This document shows positions 1 to 8,042 of a DNA stretch of 11,283 nucleotides, piece by piece (positions within the stretch are counted from its first letter, which is position 1; every line of letters begins with the position of its first letter). The notes below the pieces were generated by a model, which saw only the letters and a program-made list of their open reading frames with translations, was not told the DNA's origin and made no database searches. Made by a program: the position numbers and the translations under genes. Source of the DNA: Bacillota bacterium (GTDB lineage Bacteria > Bacillota_A > Clostridia > Clostridiales > Clostridiaceae); assembly GCA_021837545.1 (NCBI GenBank), contig JAKBFR010000077.1, positions 1 to 11,283 of the forward strand, given 5' to 3'.

Positions 1-44
1 AGTTTTTGTGGTTTAATCATATTATTAAATATTTTGTAATAAAA

Positions 45-97
45 AAATATCCTTATAGGAATACAACTTTCATCATTGTATACCCATAAGGTTATTT
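45..97 (-). terminator. Candidate terminator 2 after mrdA
   Basis: A long imperfect stem joins 45-66 and 76-97 around a 9-nt loop. It has 19 Watson-Crick pairs, one G-U and two mismatches in minus-strand RNA. The 3' arm is followed on the minus strand by TTTTTTTATT. The G-U pair exists only in the minus orientation. With the hairpin at 144-177 it makes a tandem stop after mrdA, and no gene is visible from here to the window edge. Confidence 0.65.
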
Positions 98-143
98 AAA
101 ATATTTCTTTTTATTGTTGTTAATAACGGCTGCACGTTCCTGA

Positions 144-177
144 AAAAGGCACCCCTTAAGGTTACATTGTGCCCCTT
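144..177 (-). terminator. Candidate terminator 1 after mrdA
   Basis: On the minus strand AAGGGGCAC (177-169) pairs with GTGCCTTTT (152-144) in a 9-bp stem with two G-U pairs. The 16-nt loop contains the palindrome CCTTAAGG. The stem runs into TTTTT and then CAGG. It lies about 58 nt after the mrdA TGA. The G-U pairs form only in minus-strand RNA, which fits a terminator reading in the mrdA direction. The U tract is short. Confidence 0.5.
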
Positions 178-234
178 GTGGGTATAAGTTCAACTAAGAT
201 TCAGATGGTTATAAAACTCCACCTATCTCAAGTT

Positions 235-3120
235 TCACTTATGATTTGGATTATCAACAACATACTTTTTGAAAGACTCTGATTTCGAAGCGTACGTTGG
301 ATCCAATTTTAATAATTCATCCTTAAAGTATGCTTCATAAACCGATCTAACTACTGATGCAATATTACCTCCATGCCCTCCATCAAATACTACTGCAACT
401 ACTGCTATTTGTGGATCATTTGCCGGAGCATAACTTACATAAGTTGCATAAGGAGATCTTCCTTTTTCTCTTTGATCAGTTGCAAAGTCAGCTGTACCAG
501 TTTTACCAGCTGTTTGTATTGGGAATCCTAAGAATGCATTTGCTGCAGTACCACCTTCTTCAGTATTAACTGCTGTCATGCCTTTTTTAACTGCCTCTTG
601 AGTACTCTTTGATATTGAAACTGTATTTAATACTTCTGGTTTGAATTCTTGTACTATATTACCATCATTATCAGTAATCTTATCAACCAAATGAAGCTTA
701 TATCTTGTTCCACCATTAGCAAGGGTTGAAATATATGATACTAACTGCATCGGAGTAAAGTTATTCATACCTTGACCTATTGATGCATAAACAAGTTGAG
801 CTGGTGATCTCATTGCTCCAGGCTGATCATTAATTGTAAATTGAGCTATAACTTCTGCTATAATTGTAGCTTGAGTTTCCAAATTAACCTTTTTCCCCGA
901 TTGTTCAAGTGCTGCTATTCTATTCTTATATATGTCAGAATATTGCATTATATTTTTAATATCCTTTTTAACATCTTTTGCGAAATCATCATGGCTCATA
1001 TTTGATTTCTCATCAGTATTACCAATCCTATTTAAACTTTCTGCAACTTTATCCTTTATAGCTTTTTTGGAATTTTTAACTTGATCATTGTCATCATCTG
1101 AAACACGGAAATCGAAATTAATGAAAGTTGTTCCATTATAATCTCCATTTTCTAATGCATCGGCTAAGTTAAATTTAGCATATGCTATAGCGTTCTCTTT
1201 CCATGATTTAAAGTTATATGTTTGACCAAAGTTTTCTCCTATTTCTATTCCTGTTGTCGCTTTTTCTTTGCTATTAGGATCAACACCTAATCCAAATTCC
1301 CAAGCATATTTTGCAATAGAATCTAAAGCCTCGATCTTACTTTCTCCTTGATTTTGCTTTTGAATATACATTCTATATGCAGTTTCATAGAAATAATAGT
1401 TGATTGACTTTTGTATAGCTGTTGTTAAATTCGTTGGTCCATTTGCACCTTCTATATCACTTCCTGGTGCAAAGCTTTTACCAAAAGTTTCTGGATGTTC
1501 ATTAAATTTACCTATATCATTTATAACTGTGTCAGGGTTTATTGCACCAGACTCTATACCCGCAACAGCTGTAAGTGGTTTAAATGTAGACCCTGGTGGA
1601 ATTAATGACATAGTTGCATAATTATAAAATGGTCTAGGATACAAATCATATTGATCTGTTCTATATCCATCTTTCATTGGAAATAGATCATCAATAGTTT
1701 TGTTTAACCCCATTCTTTGTATTAATTCCTTTCCAAATGTATCAAAATCAGGATTGAAATATTGTTTGTTTTCCTCTGATGTTAATTGTCCTGGAACTGT
1801 AAATAAATTAGGATTAAAATTAGGATAACTTGCTAGTGATAAAATTCTTCCAGTTTTAACCTCAACTGCAACTACCGCTCCTCTTGTTGCGTTTAGAAAT
1901 TTATATCCATCAATATCTGTTATATTCTTTTTTAAATTCTCCATTCCATCAGCTAATGATTGTTCTGCTGCATATTGAATATCATTGTCTATGGTAAGAT
2001 GAACATCATTTCCAGGATAAGATTCAAGTTTAAATAATTCCTGTGTAACTCTACCTTGTGAGTTTACCTTAACTGTTGTCCCTCCCTTAACTCCCTTTAA
2101 TTGTTCTTCAAAAGCAGATTCTATACCTGACATACCTATTAAGTCCGATGAAACGTCATACCCTTTAAGTTCATACCTTTCTTTTTGACTATCATTAATT
2201 GAAGATACATAACCTAAAACTGAAGATGCTAAATTATTATATGGATAATATCTTATTGGGGCTAAACTAACATCTATTCCTGATAAATCAGTAAGTTTTT
2301 GATATACTATAAAAGCTGTATCTTTTTTAATATTTCCTGCAATAGTTGCTGATCTGTCTCCTTTAAAACTTTGCATTTTTATAGAATCTTTTATAACCAT
2401 GAATTTTCTGATGTCATTTAAAGAATATCCTTCTTTTATAATTTCATCTGTTAATTCTTTATCTGACATTTTGGAATATATTTTGCTCTTATCCTTTGTC
2501 TTATAATCAGGATCTACAAGTTCAATTAAATTATAATATCTAACTAAAGCATAAAATGAATCTTCTGGTGTTATCTTTAGAAGAGCTTCATCTAATTGTG
2601 AATTTTGCGTATCAGATAGCTCTTCAACATCTTTAAACATAGTATTTTTCAAAGTATCACTTATACCTCTATCTTTTTTAAATCTTAATTCCTCAGAATC
2701 TTGAGCTTCTTTACCGCTACTTGTGTATTCAAAATATATCTCATTATCACTATTTATTTTTAATGGCAATGTATCTTGAATAGTTTCTTTATTTTCATCT
2801 AATATTTTGAAGAGTTCTTTCATTGTTATATAAAATTGCTTATCTGAATCCTCTGTTTTCGTATATGTAATGGTATATGTTTGTATATTGGTTGCTAAAA
2901 CATTACCTTTTTCATCATATATCTTTCCTCTTGGAGCTTTATCTGATACAAACCTTGTTGATGTAACATCTGCTCTTTCTTTATATTCTTGATAACTAAA
3001 TACTTGAATATACAGTAATCTTAAAATAATAACTCCAAATATAATTCCCATAATAATGCACAAAACAGTATACCTAGAAGTTTTCTTTTCCTTTTTATTT
3101 GTTGGTTTATTTAATATCAT
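235..3120 (-). CDS. mrdA: Penicillin-binding protein 2, elongation transpeptidase (class B PBP)
   Basis: This is a class B penicillin-binding protein that cross-links peptidoglycan during cell elongation, at the outer face of the membrane. The 961-residue product has a short cytoplasmic N-terminus and one membrane anchor (about 18-37). The conserved PRGKIYDEKGNVLA segment of the dimerisation/pedestal domain is at 63-76. The transpeptidase domain has all three active-site motifs: STFK with catalytic Ser511, SIN at 572-574, and KTGT at 873-876. It is longer than proteobacterial PBP2 (about 630 residues). The extra length lies in the pedestal and in a charged stretch between the SIN and KTGT motifs. 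The start has a GGTGGAG ribosome binding site and overlaps the mreD stop as ATGA, which implies translational coupling. Position directly after mreBCD supports mrdA (PBP2) rather than a sporulation or division paralogue such as SpoVD. The gene ends in TGA and is followed by two terminator-like hairpins. Confidence 0.95.
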   Translation of the reverse strand: MILNKPTNKKEKKTSRYTVLCIIMGIIFGVIILRLLYIQVFSYQEYKERADVTSTRFVSDKAPRGKIYDEKGNVLATNIQTYTITYTKTEDSDKQFYITMKELFKILDENKETIQDTLPLKINSDNEIYFEYTSSGKEAQDSEELRFKKDRGISDTLKNTMFKDVEELSDTQNSQLDEALLKITPEDSFYALVRYYNLIELVDPDYKTKDKSKIYSKMSDKELTDEIIKEGYSLNDIRKFMVIKDSIKMQSFKGDRSATIAGNIKKDTAFIVYQKLTDLSGIDVSLAPIRYYPYNNLASSVLGYVSSINDSQKERYELKGYDVSSDLIGMSGIESAFEEQLKGVKGGTTVKVNSQGRVTQELFKLESYPGNDVHLTIDNDIQYAAEQSLADGMENLKKNITDIDGYKFLNATRGAVVAVEVKTGRILSLASYPNFNPNLFTVPGQLTSEENKQYFNPDFDTFGKELIQRMGLNKTIDDLFPMKDGYRTDQYDLYPRPFYNYATMSLIPPGSTFKPLTAVAGIESGAINPDTVINDIGKFNEHPETFGKSFAPGSDIEGANGPTNLTTAIQKSINYYFYETAYRMYIQKQNQGESKIEALDSIAKYAWEFGLGVDPNSKEKATTGIEIGENFGQTYNFKSWKENAIAYAKFNLADALENGDYNGTTFINFDFRVSDDDNDQVKNSKKAIKDKVAESLNRIGNTDEKSNMSHDDFAKDVKKDIKNIMQYSDIYKNRIAALEQSGKKVNLETQATIIAEVIAQFTINDQPGAMRSPAQLVYASIGQGMNNFTPMQLVSYISTLANGGTRYKLHLVDKITDNDGNIVQEFKPEVLNTVSISKSTQEAVKKGMTAVNTEEGGTAANAFLGFPIQTAGKTGTADFATDQREKGRSPYATYVSYAPANDPQIAVVAVVFDGGHGGNIASVVRSVYEAYFKDELLKLDPTYASKSESFKKYVVDNPNHK

Positions 3121-3608
3121 TTAAATCTCCACCTTTGTTTCGAATATTCATCATCATAAATATTCATTACTAACTTATATACAAAGAACATTACTACTCC
3201 ATTGTATATCCCCATAATAATACTTTTGGAAAATTGTATATGAATATCTAACAAATAAAATATTATAAATACTCCTATATACTTTATTATTGTAATACAG
3301 AAAATTGAAACTACAGGTATTAATCTCTTATTTTTTACTATTCCTTCTCCAACAAAACTTGCTAAAAGACATAATAATAAATTCAATAAAGAATTCACTC
3401 CAAATCCATGAAAAAAGAAAATATCTTGCAATACACCACTCACAGCGCCTATAAATACAGCCTTTCCTTTTCCATTTATTATTGAATACGCAATAACAAA
3501 TGTAAATAACAGACTGGGATAAGTCCCTTTTATCGAAAAAAATGGGACTAATGAATTGTCTAATATAACTAAGCCTATAGAAACTAAAATAATAATTAAT
3601 CTTTCCAT
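3117..3608 (-). CDS. mreD: Rod shape-determining protein MreD
   Basis: MreD is a small integral membrane protein of the elongasome that works with MreC to link MreB filaments to the wall-synthesis machinery. The 163-residue product is almost wholly hydrophobic, with about five membrane segments, an early acidic Asp in the first helix (VILDNSLVPFF) and a short basic C-terminal tail. MreD sequences diverge strongly, so the call rests on length, hydropathy, family-like N-terminal sequence and position between mreC and mrdA. An AGGGGTT ribosome binding site overlaps the mreC stop codon, and the stop overlaps the mrdA start by 4 nt, so the three genes are very probably co-translated. Confidence 0.92.
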   Translation of the reverse strand: MERLIIILVSIGLVILDNSLVPFFSIKGTYPSLLFTFVIAYSIINGKGKAVFIGAVSGVLQDIFFFHGFGVNSLLNLLLCLLASFVGEGIVKNKRLIPVVSIFCITIIKYIGVFIIFYLLDIHIQFSKSIIMGIYNGVVMFFVYKLVMNIYDDEYSKQRWRFK

Positions 3609-3618
3609 TTACGAACCC

Positions 3619-4464
3619 CTAATTATATTTAATTTCTCTCGTATCCTTCGGAGAGACAATAAATAATTCTTCTAATTTATTAAAATCTACATATGGTTTT
3701 ACAACTGCACTTTTCATTACTTTTACCTTATCTTCTTCAACTGAAATTACTTCTCCAATTCTAATTTCTTTAGGATAAAGCATCCCTACTCCAGAAGTCA
3801 TTATTACATCGCCTTCTTTAACTTCGGAATCCATTGGAAGATCATATACTTTTGCTAGATTTCTATTTTGGCTATCTTTATATCCCTTTAAATATCCAGT
3901 ATCTCTAGTACTTTCAACTATAACACTCACCGCTATATTTTCATTAACTAGAGATTGAATTATACTCCAGTTACTTCCTACACTCGTTACTTGACCTACC
4001 AATCCTTGAGATGCTATAACAATCATGCCTTTTTGAATATTATCGTTTTTACCTTTATTAACTATATATCCATCTAAAAAGTTTCCTCCACTATATCCTA
4101 TAATATCGCATGCTATATAGTTATAATTATTTCTTTCTTCTGTAAAGTTTAATACTCCTCTTAATCTATCATTTTCGTCTTTCAAATCTGAATAAGTGCT
4201 TAATTTATTTTCAAGTTCTTGGTTTTTATCAATTAATTCTTTATTTTGTGCTTTTACTTCTGAAAAATTCAAGAAAAAGTCTAAAGTTTCTTTAATTTTA
4301 TCAGTTCCCTTATACACAAGACTTTGCACAGGATTTAGAGTACTACCGGCACCATTTTCAATAATACTTCTATTATCTCTCTTAACAGTATAAACTATTA
4401 AGCCTAAAAAGCTAACTGACAGTACTATAATAGTTACTGCCAGTTTATTCCTAAGAAGCTTCAT
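3619..4464 (-). CDS. mreC: Rod shape-determining protein MreC
   Basis: MreC is a bitopic membrane protein whose extracytoplasmic part forms a scaffold for PBP2 and MreD in the elongation complex. The 281-residue product has a membrane segment at about 10-27. A heptad-like charged coiled coil follows at about 66-111 (for example ELIDKNQELENKL). After it comes the beta-rich MreC domain, containing the typical GMIVIASQGLVGQV and GDVIMTSGVGMLYPKEIRIG stretches. Its length matches Gram-positive MreC. It starts 3 nt after the mreB stop, so its AGAGG ribosome binding site lies inside the end of mreB. Nothing is missing or truncated. Confidence 0.95.
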   Translation of the reverse strand: MKLLRNKLAVTIIVLSVSFLGLIVYTVKRDNRSIIENGAGSTLNPVQSLVYKGTDKIKETLDFFLNFSEVKAQNKELIDKNQELENKLSTYSDLKDENDRLRGVLNFTEERNNYNYIACDIIGYSGGNFLDGYIVNKGKNDNIQKGMIVIASQGLVGQVTSVGSNWSIIQSLVNENIAVSVIVESTRDTGYLKGYKDSQNRNLAKVYDLPMDSEVKEGDVIMTSGVGMLYPKEIRIGEVISVEEDKVKVMKSAVVKPYVDFNKLEELFIVSPKDTREIKYN

Positions 4465-4467
4465 ATA

Positions 4468-5484
4468 CTAACCTCTTTGATCTCTACTAATTTTATCAAA
4501 ATCTTCTAGTGCCTTCCCTGCTCCAAGTACTACACAATCAAGAGGTGCCTCTGCAATATGTACAGGCATATTTGTTTCTTTATTTATCAATACATCTAAG
4601 CCTCTTAGATAAGCTCCACCGCCAGCAAGCATTATTCCTTTTTCTATAATATCTGCTGCAAGCTCAGGTGGTGTTTTTTCTAATGTAGTTTTAATCGCCT
4701 CTATAATAGCATATACCGGTTCTTTTAATGCTTCTCTCACTTGAGTTTCTGAAATTTGAACAGTTTTTGGAAGACCTGAAATCATATCTCTTCCTTTTAT
4801 GTCCATAACCATTTCTTCATCTCCAACTTTATAAGCCGAACCTATTTCCATTTTTACTTGTTCAGCAGTTCTTTCTCCCACCATTAAGTTAAATTCTTTT
4901 TTAATATAAGATATTATAGATTGATCTAATTCATCTCCTGCTTTTCTAAGAGATTTACTAGTTACTATCCCACCTAAAGAAATAATAGCTACTTCAGTAG
5001 TACCACCGCCAATATCAACTATCATGCTTCCTGTCGGTTCACTTACTGGAAGTCCTGCTCCAATTGCTGCTGCCATTGGTTCTTCCATTAAAATAACATC
5101 CCTAGCTCCTGAAAGCTTTGTTGCCTCTTCAATAGCCCTCTTTTCAACTTCAGTAATACCTGATGGATAACAAACTATTATTCTTGGGTTCTTAAATGCA
5201 TTCTTTGTTGATACCTTCTCTATTAAACTTTTCATCATTGTTTGAGCTATATCAAAATCTGCTATTACGCCATCTCGAAGTGGTCTTATAGCTACTATAT
5301 TTCCTGGTGTTCTACCTATCATAAGTTTTGCCTCTGATCCAACGGCTAATGTTTTTTTAGTCATTGTATTTACAGCAACAACAGATGGCTCTCTTAAAAC
5401 AATCCCTTTTCCTTTTACAAATACTAATGTATTTGCAGTTCCTAAATCTATCCCCATATCTTTTCCTGATCCAAAAAATCCCAT
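4468..5484 (-). CDS. mreB: Cell shape-determining protein MreB (bacterial actin)
   Basis: MreB is an actin-like ATPase that forms membrane-associated filaments and directs lateral wall synthesis. The 338-residue product matches the usual MreB length. It carries the actin-fold signatures: phosphate-1 loop [11 protein letters not shown] at 11-21, [13 protein letters not shown] at about 134-146, phosphate-2 loop DIGGGTTE at 157-164, and the adenosine motif [11 protein letters not shown] near 290-300. The N-terminal MGFFGSG resembles the short hydrophobic membrane-contacting start of Gram-positive MreB. The family also includes Mbl and MreBH; the adjoining mreC and mreD favour MreB itself. The ATG is preceded by a GGAAGGGG ribosome binding site. 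It follows radC by 21 nt with no terminator between them, so the two are probably co-transcribed. Confidence 0.96.
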   Translation of the reverse strand: MGFFGSGKDMGIDLGTANTLVFVKGKGIVLREPSVVAVNTMTKKTLAVGSEAKLMIGRTPGNIVAIRPLRDGVIADFDIAQTMMKSLIEKVSTKNAFKNPRIIVCYPSGITEVEKRAIEEATKLSGARDVILMEEPMAAAIGAGLPVSEPTGSMIVDIGGGTTEVAIISLGGIVTSKSLRKAGDELDQSIISYIKKEFNLMVGERTAEQVKMEIGSAYKVGDEEMVMDIKGRDMISGLPKTVQISETQVREALKEPVYAIIEAIKTTLEKTPPELAADIIEKGIMLAGGGAYLRGLDVLINKETNMPVHIAEAPLDCVVLGAGKALEDFDKISRDQRG

Positions 5485-5505
5485 TTATTTTTTCCCCTTC
5501 CGATT

Positions 5506-6195
5506 CTATATTAGTCCTCTTTCTTTAAGGCTAACAAATTTATTATTTCCTATTATAATATGATCTACTAATTGAATTCCTATTATATCTCCACATTCTT
5601 TAATTCTTAATGTAATATTTATATCTTCCTTGCTAGGCGTTGGATCGCCTGATGGATGATTATGACATATAATTATAGATGCACTATTTTTATTTATTGC
5701 TTGTTTAAATATTTCTCTTGGATGCACTATAGATGTATTTAAACTACCTTTGAAAACATCTTTTGTTCCAATAATCATATTTTTTGTACTTAATAATACC
5801 ACCTTCAAAACTTCTTGAGTTAGTTCATTCATTTCTCCCATTAGAAGGTCTGCCAAGTCTTTAGGTGAATTAATCTTAACATATTTTTTCATTGCTTTTA
5901 ATGTTCTAAATCTCCTAAAAAGCTCAGATAATGCTAAAATTTGAGAAGCTTTTCCTTCTTTTATACCTTTTATAGATGTTATTTCATTAAAGCTTGCACT
6001 TAAAATCCCATCTAATCCTTCTAATTCTGATAAAAGCCTACTACTAAGTTGAAGTACATTTTCTCCCTGAGTTCCAGTTCTAAGTATAATTGCTAATAAC
6101 TCTGAATTGCTTAAGCTATCAGCTCCATATGTCAATAATTTTTCTTTAGGTCTTTCATTTTGTGGTATATCCTTAATTTTAAGGCTACTATCCAT
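5506..6195 (-). CDS. radC: RadC family JAB1/MPN-domain protein
   Basis: This is a 229-residue RadC/YsxA family protein. Residues about 33-90 form a helix-hairpin-helix-like DNA-binding region (ending around SIKGIKEGKASQIL). The C-terminal half is a JAB1/MPN metalloprotease-fold domain with the complete zinc-site pattern H178-x-H180 followed by S188-x-x-D191 (HNHPSGDPTPSKED). The family was named for a presumed DNA-repair role that later work did not support, and its true substrate is uncertain. It is nonetheless a regular neighbour of maf and mreB in Firmicutes. A GGAGGTAG ribosome binding site lies 9 nt before the ATG. The gene follows the hairpin element in the maf-radC gap. No key residue is missing. 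Confidence 0.94.
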   Translation of the reverse strand: MDSSLKIKDIPQNERPKEKLLTYGADSLSNSELLAIILRTGTQGENVLQLSSRLLSELEGLDGILSASFNEITSIKGIKEGKASQILALSELFRRFRTLKAMKKYVKINSPKDLADLLMGEMNELTQEVLKVVLLSTKNMIIGTKDVFKGSLNTSIVHPREIFKQAINKNSASIIICHNHPSGDPTPSKEDINITLRIKECGDIIGIQLVDHIIIGNNKFVSLKERGLI

Positions 6196-6225
6196 TAATA
6201 CACTACCTCCACATATATGATACCC

Positions 6226-6391
6226 CTAAGGGATATAGAATAAAATAACAATTCGAAGATGCAATGTATATTTTGCGTCAGACAAGGAAGTATGTTTGCC
6301 TCATAATCGGCCATTAGGTGAACATACTGACGAAGTATGACACAAAATAGACTAGCATACTGACTTATTATTTTATTTGAATATCCCTAAA
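6226..6391. repeat. MITE-like long imperfect inverted repeat between maf and radC
   Basis: About 166 bp between the maf stop and the radC ribosome binding site can fold almost completely on itself. The outer arms are GGGATAT at 6230-6236 and ATATCCC at 6381-6387, extended by AATAAAATAA (6239-6248) against TTATTTTATT (6368-6377). The inner arms, about 6259-6302 and 6316-6362, pair through AGTATGTTTGCCT against AGGTGAACATACT and TATTTTGCGTCA against TGACACAAAATA. The apical loop is around 6303-6315. A TAA directly outside each outer arm (6227-6229 and 6388-6390) could be a target-site duplication. CATACTGAC occurs twice in the right arm (6323 and 6356). It has no coding capacity. A non-autonomous mobile element is the preferred reading; a structured RNA within the maf-radC transcript is the alternative. 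Confidence 0.6.
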
Positions 6392-6401
6392 TTCCCTCAA
6401 A

Positions 6402-6968
6402 TTATTGTACCTCTTTTAGCATAAATTTCAATTTGTTTAATGGAAGTCCAACAACATTATAATAACATCCTTTTATTCCCTTAACAAATATTCCACCTAT
6501 GCCTTGAATTCCATAAGCCCCAGCTTTATCTAAAGGCTCACCAGTTTTTATGTATTCTAGTATTTCATGATCACTTATTTCAGAAAAAGTGACCTCAGTA
6601 GCTAAGCTTTCTTGTTTTATTAAATTTCTAGCTGTATTAATAACAACAATACCGGAATAAACTAAATGCTTTTTACCTTGAAGTGATTTTAAAATATTAA
6701 AAGCATCTTCTTCATCCTTTGGTTTTCCAAGTATCTTATCTTCTAACGTAACTATAGTATCTGCTGATATTATTATTGCATCGTCATCTAGTTTATTTTT
6801 AACATCAAGAGCCTTCCCTAAAGCTACATTTTTAACATATCTATCTATAGATCCTTCAAATAGAACTTTACTTTCATCAAAATCACTGACTATTATATCA
6901 AATTTTTCAATTAATCTATTTAAAAGTTCTTGCCTTCTCTCTGAAGCAGAAGCTAAAACGATTTTCAT
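6402..6968 (-). CDS. maf: Maf-like nucleoside triphosphate pyrophosphatase
   Basis: Maf proteins are cytoplasmic nucleotide pyrophosphatases that hydrolyse non-canonical or excess NTPs (dTTP/UTP in the YhdE-type branch) and have been linked to septum inhibition. I take the ATG at 6968, giving 188 residues. It has an AGGATG ribosome binding site 7 nt upstream and begins with the family's normal N-terminus, MKIVLASASERRQELL. The frame stays open up to a TTG at 7013, but that codon has no ribosome binding site and would add 15 hydrophobic residues foreign to the family. Visible motifs are SASERR (7-12), the catalytic ADT with Asp70, GKPKDEEDA (81-89), and the C-terminal AGAYGIQG...YYNVVGLPL block. 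The gene heads the shape-gene cluster, separated from radC by a repeat element. Confidence 0.93.
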   Translation of the reverse strand: MKIVLASASERRQELLNRLIEKFDIIVSDFDESKVLFEGSIDRYVKNVALGKALDVKNKLDDDAIIISADTIVTLEDKILGKPKDEEDAFNILKSLQGKKHLVYSGIVVINTARNLIKQESLATEVTFSEISDHEILEYIKTGEPLDKAGAYGIQGIGGIFVKGIKGCYYNVVGLPLNKLKFMLKEVQ

Positions 6969-7060
6969 ATATTCACATCCTAAAATAAAGAATTTAATAT
7001 ATATTATTGACAAATAATATATATTATAGACATGTTAATTTTTTAACTAAACTAATTTTT

Positions 7061-7108
7061 TAGAGTATAGAAATGGCAAGTATTCCTATAAACCATTTCT
7101 ATACCCTA
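7061..7108 (-). other. 16-bp stem-loop between the SPOR gene and maf
   Basis: TAGAGTATAGAAATGG (7061-7076) and CCATTTCTATACCCTA (7093-7108) form a 16-bp stem with a 16-nt loop. One pair is G-U in minus-strand RNA but A-C on the plus strand, so the folded form should be the minus-strand transcript. There is no U tract after it, so it is not a standard terminator. The remainder of the 7014-7249 gap holds a small palindrome TTTAAGATGTTCTTAAA (7119-7135) and a possible maf -10, TATAAT, on the minus strand (7028-7023). I see no gene there. Confidence 0.5.
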
Positions 7109-7249
7109 TAGTTTATCATTTAAGATGTTCTTAAACAAGTCTGTTATACTAACTTATAGATTTTTTTATACAAATGTAACTTTATTGTAATAATTATTAA
7201 TTTTTTAATATAGCCTTAGAGCCACTCACAAAAATAGCACATCAGTTTA

Positions 7250-7936
7250 CTAATCTATTTCACGTGATTTAATTAATTTATATAAATCTTGTATATTTGT
7301 ATTATTATTTTCTTTATTTATTTCATCTGGCAAGTTTTTTACATAGCTACTTAAAATATCTATTTTTTTAGATTTAGCACTACTACCATCATTTATAATT
7401 TTATCAGCCCACTCTTTGAATTCTGCTGTTTTTATACTTTTAACTGACGCTTCTTCAAGTTTCTTTGTAATTGTTAAAAATCCATCTATAACTTCTATTA
7501 CTTTTTTACTTTCTATATTATCACTTGAAATGATTAAATTAACCTTTGCAACATCAATGTTGTTAGTTTTAAATTCTTCTATTTTTTTTAATCCATCTTC
7601 TTCTTTATATATTCCAGCCAAGACTCTATATTTACCATCATCTTCTACTATAAATGGCTGGCAATATTTTGATATTTGAGTTAATAATTCTTTTGCATTT
7701 TCTTCTTTAGAATAATACCCACATTGTAATGATATAATACTACTAATCTCACCTTCATTATTTCCTTCAATTGAATATCTTGAATTATCACTATTGTTAT
7801 CTTGAATCTGTTTTTCATTAAAAATAAAATTACTAATATATAATCCACATATTATTGATATTCCAACAATAATTGCAATACTACATAAAAATTTTATCTT
7901 ACCTGATTTTTTATATTCATATCTTGTGTATCTCAT
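7250..7936 (-). CDS. Membrane-anchored SPOR-domain protein
   Basis: This is a predicted bitopic protein with an extracytoplasmic SPOR domain; such domains bind denuded glycan strands at division or sporulation septa. The start chosen is the ATG at 7936 (228 residues). It is preceded by a strong AGGGGGT site, whereas the ATG six codons upstream (7954) has none. A basic N-terminus (RYTRYEYKKSGK) leads into a membrane helix at about 14-38, then an Asn/Ser-rich linker. The SPOR-like repeat runs from about 66 to 136 (SLQCGYYSKEENAKELL and KYRVLAGIYKEEDG). The remaining 90 or so residues are lysine-rich and helical, with no recognised domain. It lies upstream of maf on the same strand. The specific role is unknown; wall or septum binding is inferred from the domain. 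Confidence 0.82.
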   Translation of the reverse strand: MRYTRYEYKKSGKIKFLCSIAIIVGISIICGLYISNFIFNEKQIQDNNSDNSRYSIEGNNEGEISSIISLQCGYYSKEENAKELLTQISKYCQPFIVEDDGKYRVLAGIYKEEDGLKKIEEFKTNNIDVAKVNLIISSDNIESKKVIEVIDGFLTITKKLEEASVKSIKTAEFKEWADKIINDGSSAKSKKIDILSSYVKNLPDEINKENNNTNIQDLYKLIKSREID

Positions 7937-8001
7937 AGTATACCCCCTTTTCATATACTATATTTATTCCATAAGTTACACATATATGAATTATGTTAAA
8001 T

Positions 8002-8042
8002 AAAAAATACATAATTAGATAGAATCCAATTATGTATTTTTT
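8002..8042. terminator. Bidirectional hairpin terminator upstream of the SPOR gene
   Basis: A perfect 15-bp stem, AAAAAATACATAATT (8002-8016) against AATTATGTATTTTTT (8028-8042), has an 11-nt loop. T runs follow on both strands. The stem is AT-rich, so efficiency is uncertain. On the minus strand it would stop reading from the NlpC/P60 side before the SPOR gene, although it lies 420 nt beyond the NlpC/P60 stop. On the plus strand it has no obvious gene to end. Confidence 0.6.

Noticed and set aside
6196..6260. Promoter inside the maf-radC element driving radC-mreB (minus-strand TTGCAT and TATTCT, 16-bp spacer)
   Set aside because: Both hexamers are weak and lie in an arm of the inverted repeat; evidence is too thin to list as a promoter without transcript data.
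6969..7013. N-terminal extension of Maf from a TTG codon at 7013
   Set aside because: There is no ribosome binding site before the TTG, and the added 15 hydrophobic residues are foreign to the family. The ATG at 6968 has AGGATG 7 nt upstream and gives a standard Maf N-terminus.
54..7090. Shared 11-mer TATAGGAATAC in the hairpin at 45-97 and, on the minus strand, in the loop at 7080-7090
   Set aside because: The match is short and AT-rich, sits in different structural positions (arm versus loop), and does not extend; treated as chance.
7937..7954. Upstream ATG (7954) as start of the SPOR-domain protein
   Set aside because: No Shine-Dalgarno precedes it; the strong AGGGGGT site fits the ATG at 7936 instead.
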